In this document: piece after piece, positions 59,152-64,000 of the stretch
Layout of the letters: each line of letters starts with the position of its first letter
Position numbering within the stretch: position 1 is the stretch's first letter
NCBI GenBank assembly: GCA_963556145.1
Contig: OY744466.1
Span: 1 to 64,000 of the forward strand
Direction: 5' to 3'
Source of the DNA: Hygrocybe punicea
Lineage: Eukaryota; Basidiomycota; Agaricomycetes; Agaricales; Hygrophoraceae
Length of the DNA stretch: 64,000 nt
Translations under genes and position numbers: made by a program
The notes under the pieces: generated by a model
What the model was told of the DNA's origin: nothing
Databases searched by the model: none
Seen by the model: only the letters and a program-made list of their open reading frames with translations

Positions 59152-60922
59152 TAGTGTTGCCACGGCTCAGTCTGGAACCGTTAGCCGTTGGAGCCGGACC
59201 GATAATTAGCCGAGCCGAGCCATTCACTCCGCTAACGGTTAAACCATGGCTTAGCCACGGCTAGCCGTTATTAGTTGTTACCAAATATCCAAGTTAGGAA
59301 ATTTAGGTTATCAGCCTGTTTGACTTCACTTGGATAATCCCTCTGCTGCCTCCCACACCTCACAAACGTGTACGGCTGCATTTCACAAGGTTTTCAGGTG
59401 TTTCTTTTTCTTTTTGCGTATCTCCACATAGCCTACCTATGTACATGTATATGAAAAAAATGAAATATACCTACCTTTGAAAGGGCAGGTGTGAATACTG
59501 CACACACGTCAATTCACGCAGCCATATATATTCGCGAGGTGGGCTGGGCAGCAGGGAGAGGGGTGGACTTGTCCTCATTTCCTTTCCTATTGCTCCTGCC
59601 CTGTCCATTGACCTCGTCAGCTGTTGCCGTTGTTATGGTCCTTGTGTTCACCTCGCGAATGCCATGTGCACGTCAATTGACATGGCCGTACCCATTCGCG
59701 AGGTGGTTGGCTTGGGGAGGCAGTGGGGCAGGGCTATGGGGAGAGGAGTGGGACTTCTCGTCTTCGTTTGCCATTCTTTTCGTGGACTACGAATGGCCAG
59801 TGTTTCATGTCACGCTTGACCTCTTTGCCATCCATTTTGCATCCAATGAGCCACTTGGCGCCGAAAACAGTGCTTTTGGGATTGGAGTGGAACACATTTT
59901 AGGCGCTGTCCCCGACGCTGTGCATATTCGGGGTCAGTATGAAAATGGATTTGCGGAATCCGAAATGGACTTACAGCAATTCGTCGTCGCTGAAGCTGAC
60001 CCAAGAGGGAGTTATCCGATGGCCTCGGTCGTTGGCGATAATTTCCACATGGCCACCTCATTGGGCACTGCGGAATTGGGTCATCGAAGAATCAATCATG
60101 GTAATAAATTTTGCGGAGCGATCATCGTCATGGTCATTGTCATCATGATAGTATACATGTCTAGCCTCAGGAGCACATTGGATCCAAGCGAGAATGCCTG
60201 CTCATCAACATCTGCCGGCATACGTGCCGGCAAACGCAGCAGCCGTAGCAGCAAAACTGATGGTTGGTGGTGGTGCCGGTGGTGCCTGAACTTGCGAGCC
60301 CGAGTTTGAGGTCCCAGTTGCAGGGTGTTGGGATGCGGCCGTGTTACCGCCGTGCATAGCTAGACAAACCTTCATTAGTAAAATAAAAGCAAAAAAAACT
60401 TACCAATGTGTCTGGGATTGGCACGTGTCGCTTGTTGTCACTGCTGGCACTGCTGTTGCTGTCGTTGCCACTGCTGCTGTTTGCTGTCACCATGGTCATT
60501 GGTCGTTGCTGCTGCTGTCTGGGCTGCTGTTCCCTCGAGATCATTGGTGCTGTAATTAGAAATAAGTTGGTAGTAAAAATAAAATAAAAATTCAAGAAAA
60601 AAGGCATAACAGGAGTGCTGCTTCTGTTGCTGCTTCATTCCTTGCCCCTCTGCTGGTTGCCGTTGGGGTGCTGTGGCCTTTGTTTTGGGTCGGCCTGCGT
60701 TGGTGTGGCTGTGGCTGTTGGCGTCAGGTATGGTGGTGTCACTCGCATGTTTGTGTGGTGAGATTAGTGGACCTTGTTGGTTGTCCACTATTAATTTCCT
60801 TTTTTGGACGGATAGCTGCGGTTTAGCCGTTGCCACAATGGTCCGGTCCAGCTAACAACCCATATATGGGTTAGCCGTTGTTAGCCGTAGCCGAGCCGAG
60901 CCAGACCAAGCCAGCAACACTA
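59152..60922. mobile_element. Non-autonomous hAT element (1771 bp)
   Basis: Flanked by a perfect 8-bp target duplication, GGTGTAGG (59144-59151 and 60923-60930). Ends are TAGTGTTGC and GCAACACTA, with further imperfect inverted similarity (GGCT..GTCTGG). Subterminal GTTAGCCG/AGCCGAGCC words recur at both ends in both orientations, as is usual for hAT elements. Inside, a Gln/Ala/Pro-rich minus-strand frame near the right end (60836-60438, KRKLIVDNQQGP) could be a remnant of a transposase N-terminus. The plus-strand frame over 59491-60309 shows no transposase motif. I see no hAT dimerisation domain. Confidence 0.8.
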
Positions 60923-60930
60923 GGTGTAGG

Positions 60931-61453
60931 TGAGCCTGGAGCTTCAGTACATTGAACCTGGGTCCATGGGGTTGGATGAGCCTGCCTGGGGCTGGGAATA
61001 ATAAAAAACAAAAAACAAAAAATGAGGGGGTCGAAAGTGTGATGTGGCAAAATGCCAGTGGATCATTGTGTGTAAAAATGGGCATCAATGGTGTTTCTAA
61101 AGTGAGGTGGGGTGAGGTGGCACTGTAGAATGTTGAACGAAGCCTGTGGGGGGTCGTCTTGGGTCATTGAAGGGTGGACAATGAGACACGAACAAGATGA
61201 CGCAGTCTGGGCTGCGTGTTCAAAACAGATCACACCTGCATCTTTGGAGCGACGTGGGGCATTGGTGGGTTGAACGAGAGTGCTGGGGGGGTAACTCAAG
61301 TACGGTATGACTGAGAATAAGGGGAAAAATCTGTGGTTGCACAGCAGTGGTTGGTGAAGCCGAAAAAGGTTGTCTCACGAAAAAAGAATTGTAAGGAGTG
61401 GGAAACTGAGAGAAAAGAGATGGGTGGGTTGAAAAACACTCTCATCACAATGT
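60931..61453. other. No gene recognised
   Basis: Continuation of the GT-rich DNA that the hAT element interrupted. No supported frame. Confidence 0.4.
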
Positions 61454-61600
61454 TGGAGAGGTCCCTTGGGACCTCTCAGGGCTCACACAGGACTTGAAGG
61501 GAAAGGTGGATCTGGATATGATGGATTGACTGTCTACTACATCCAGAAGAGCTACTGACTAAGGGACTAGTCATGTGATCTGTCAGGCACAACCACTACA
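61454..61600 (-). mobile_element. Solo LTR, copy 3 (minus orientation)
   Basis: 147 bp. Read on the minus strand it begins TGTAGTGGTTGTGCCTG and ends GACCTCTCCA. Flanks ATGT/ATGG agree in three of four bases. The terminal hairpin is GAGAGGTCCC, AA, GGGACCTCTC in element orientation. Same family as 41859-42015 and 55787-55934. Confidence 0.68.
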
Positions 61601-61776
61601 ATGGGGACAAGGGTGAGAACGCAGAGGGGTGTGGACACCAGGGGAACACTAGTATGTAATTTTGTTGGTTCCTCTCTTTTCCTCCTTTCCCCTCCCCCTC
61701 CTCCCTCCTCCCTCCTCCTTTCCCTTGTCCCCCTGATTGTCTCTTACCCCTTGTCCCCCTTCCTAACCTGCCTTCT

Positions 61777-62854
61777 TAGGGTTGACCATGGGTACGGTTC
61801 AACCCGCGGTATTTCCAAAATGGGTTGCGCGGGTACAGGTACAGTTGCCGAATATGGCACCCGTGACCAAACCGTGACCCGTACCCGCGGTTCATGGTTT
61901 TCGACGGGTTAGCAACAACGAGGGCTATACACCCTGAGGTATGTTTTGTTTCTTTTTTTCTTTTAACACTATACTAATATTCGTTTTTTTAGATAACAAC
62001 GACAGTGGCATGAGCACGACACGTCACCGCGTCACAATCGGCCTCATTCATTCACACCCTGGCCCTCTCGTTAACGTTCCGACAACAACAACAACAACAA
62101 CAACAACAATGACAATGAGAAAGCAGGATAGAAATCAGCCAGATAGGTGGTGCACCCACCCTCTGGCTGTCAGGTGCGTCATTATTATTATCTCATTAGT
62201 TTTTCATGCTGATTGCTTGTTACTTTATTATTTTAGTTCAGTGGTGTTTGCCAAACGATGGCGATGACTCGGACTCAGATGTGACGATGCGACGATGACA
62301 CGACACGACAACATGACGCGATGACATGACGGCAACGTCGTCGATGACGATGTGGTGTCACCATTGCAGCAGGTGCTGCGAGCCCCTAGGACCCTGAGGA
62401 CCCTTAGATAGTCTTTTCCTTTCCTGTTAGTAGCTTAGTCATCCATCCAGGGTTTTCCTTAGCTTCTCCCTCCCAGCTGCAGCTCCTCCTGAGCCTTTCC
62501 CCTTGAGGTCTGGAGAGTCGTTCTCCACTGTGTCGGTCGCATCACCGATAACACGACCACACCACACAATGACGCCACGACGACGATGTCCACACGACAA
62601 CAATGTGGTGTCACCGCATCACCATCCAGGGACCACCAGAGGCCATCACCAAACACCCGCGCCACGTCAATTGACGTGTGCCAGGTATTGGTGACCACTT
62701 TCTGGGTGTTCCGCAGGCTATGGCATAGAGAACCCACCGCAACCTGTCCTCAAACGGGTGCAGGTGTGGGTTTTACCTGCCTCGGGTACGGGTTCGGTGG
62801 GTGCGGGTACGGTGTTAGCCAAGCCAACCCGTCCGAGACCCGTGGTCAACCTTA
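61777..62854. mobile_element. Non-autonomous hAT element (1078 bp)
   Basis: Perfect 8-bp target duplication TGCCTTCT at 61769-61776 and 62855-62862. Terminal inverted repeat TA(G/A)GGTTGACCA(T/C)GGGT, 15 of 17 positions matching. Subterminal GGGTAC and ACCCG words are repeated in both orientations at both ends. The interior holds (ACA)n and GACGATG-type low-complexity DNA and no transposase-like frame. Confidence 0.8.
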
Positions 62855-63149
62855 TGCCTTCTCCTCCTGGCTATTTGCTGCCCATTCACCAACCCCATCT
62901 CCTATCCACATCCTCTTCCCATCTCCCCCTGCTCACCTGCAATTTCCCCTGCAATTTCCCCCTCTCCTGTCCTGTCCTCCACCTCCACCTCCCTGCCTCT
63001 CCCCTGATAAAGTAGAATACCATGTATTTAGGTAAAAGAATTATTTAATTTGCTATATCTATTTTAAGTAGTTACTCAATGTAAATTATTTAAAATTATG
63101 TAACATATGGATTGTGAATCATTAAACAGGCAGTCCCACCAGCCTGTAG

Positions 63150-63355
63150 ATCGATATCTCACAAACTTACTGTGGGACATCCCAAAAGCTGACAGGTATG
63201 TCCCACCAAGACTGTGGGATGTCCCATAAGCTGACAGAGATGTCCCAGACAAGCTTGTTGGAGATTCCACAAGCCAGCAGGCATGTCTCAGACATGACTG
63301 TGGGATGTCCCACAAGCTGGCAGGGATGTCCCAACCAAGCTTCTGTGAGATGTCT
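63150..63355. repeat. About 55-bp tandem repeat, four units
   Basis: TGTGGGA(C/T)(A/G)TCCCA(A/C/T)AAGC(T/C).(A/G)CAG..(A/G)TGTC recurs four times. Each unit contains the palindromic word TGGGA(C/T)(A/G)TCCCA. Frames across it (MSQTSLLEIP type) are artefacts. Confidence 0.85.
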
Positions 63356-64000
63356 TCTTACTTTAAGCCTAAGTCCACTTTCCTCAAGAAGCACTGCAAT
63401 CTTAACATAGATATATAAATAAAAAATTAGATCTCTCCTCTGCATCTGCATCCCAGTCAGCCATTATATGCACAGCCAATAATGTAATAACCACTGATAT
63501 CCTAATCAAATCCTCTTTATAATACACTTGTCTAATTTTCAGTTCAGCCTCTCCTCTGCATATGTAGCCCTTCTTCTCTTTGTCTATTATACATGCTCTG
63601 CTCACTCACTCCCCTATAAGCTTCAGCTTGCCATATGAATAAGAGATTGGTTTACTAGAAGCACACACCCCTCTTTCCCATCTCATTACCCAACATCTCT
63701 AGCACTTTTTCCCCCCCACTCCTTCCATCTTTATATATGAAAACAACTACTTTATCTTCACTCCTTATAACTGACCCCAAAGGACAATCAGCTCCCTGAC
63801 ACTTGATAGATATCTTCATTATTCTTAGCTATAAGGTGTATTTGATCAACTGTTGTCCTACTTGGATTGCTATGATTTCTTATATTACAATCTTATACTA
63901 TGTTATGTGCCCATGGTACCTATAGTAGCCATGACAAGACCTTGAAATTAACAACTAGACACCATCATCACTCTGAGTTTTCCATTCAAGGATGAGACAT
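63356..64000. other. No gene recognised
   Basis: AT-rich, pyrimidine-biased DNA with short frames only, up to the window edge. Confidence 0.5.

Noticed and set aside
59491..60309. 272-aa frame as hAT transposase
   Set aside because: No BED finger, RNase-H-like residues or hAT dimerisation motif is visible; composition is irregular.

Overview
The window looks like nuclear DNA of a filamentous basidiomycete (Agaricomycetes-type). Coding regions are broken by many short introns (about 45-80 nt) with GT..AG ends. The recognisable proteins are families expanded in mushroom-forming fungi: a Crinkler-kinase, an HNH_2 protein, a JmjC-like protein, a fungal multi-span membrane protein, a Ulp1/FAR1/MULE transposase and a basidiomycete-type Ty3/Gypsy gag. 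Much of the sequence is repeats and decayed mobile DNA, so this is a gene-poor accessory region rather than a housekeeping one. All gene models below were spliced by hand from the sequence.

Layout. 1-8319 is an almost perfect 80-bp satellite (104 units). 8502-10877 (-) is an intact six-exon gene with two tandem Crinkler N-terminal domains and a kinase-like C-terminus. 11-15 kb holds relics of normally single-copy genes: the 3' end of HMG-CoA reductase, an SR-rich frame, and the 5' half of a YPP1/TTC7-like gene. 15.2-24.5 kb is mostly minisatellites (150, 225-256, 21, 146, 58 and 37 bp) with two decayed hypothetical genes between them.

25.2-39.8 kb is the richest block. It has an intact BAH-PHD reader (+), a long JmjC-like gene with two in-frame stops (+), a convergent intact 554-aa gene of unknown function (-), a 44-bp minisatellite, and a MULE transposase of about 1141 codons carrying Ulp1 protease, FAR1-like, DDE, SWIM and CCHC parts and only one in-frame stop. 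Chromatin-reader and chromatin-modifier-like genes next to a transposase make this the most interesting neighbourhood. A physical or functional link between them is inference.

39.8-50 kb holds more minisatellites, a solo LTR, an intact 361-aa HNH_2 gene (-), a glyoxal-oxidase relic and a multi-span membrane protein gene (-). 50-53 kb contains a 496-bp inverted repeat whose right arm abuts a perfect 34-bp-arm hairpin. 53-64 kb is a transposon graveyard: a gag with a putative 5' LTR, a Helitron helicase relic, two more solo LTRs of one family, two non-autonomous hAT elements with perfect 8-bp target duplications, and more palindromic repeats.

A recurrent pattern is otherwise intact frames interrupted by TGA or TAG at positions best explained as CGA>TGA or CAG>TAG. 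The two arms of the inverted repeat differ only by transitions, mostly at CpG. This fits cytosine-methylation-driven decay (or a mild RIP-like process) of duplicated DNA in this genome.
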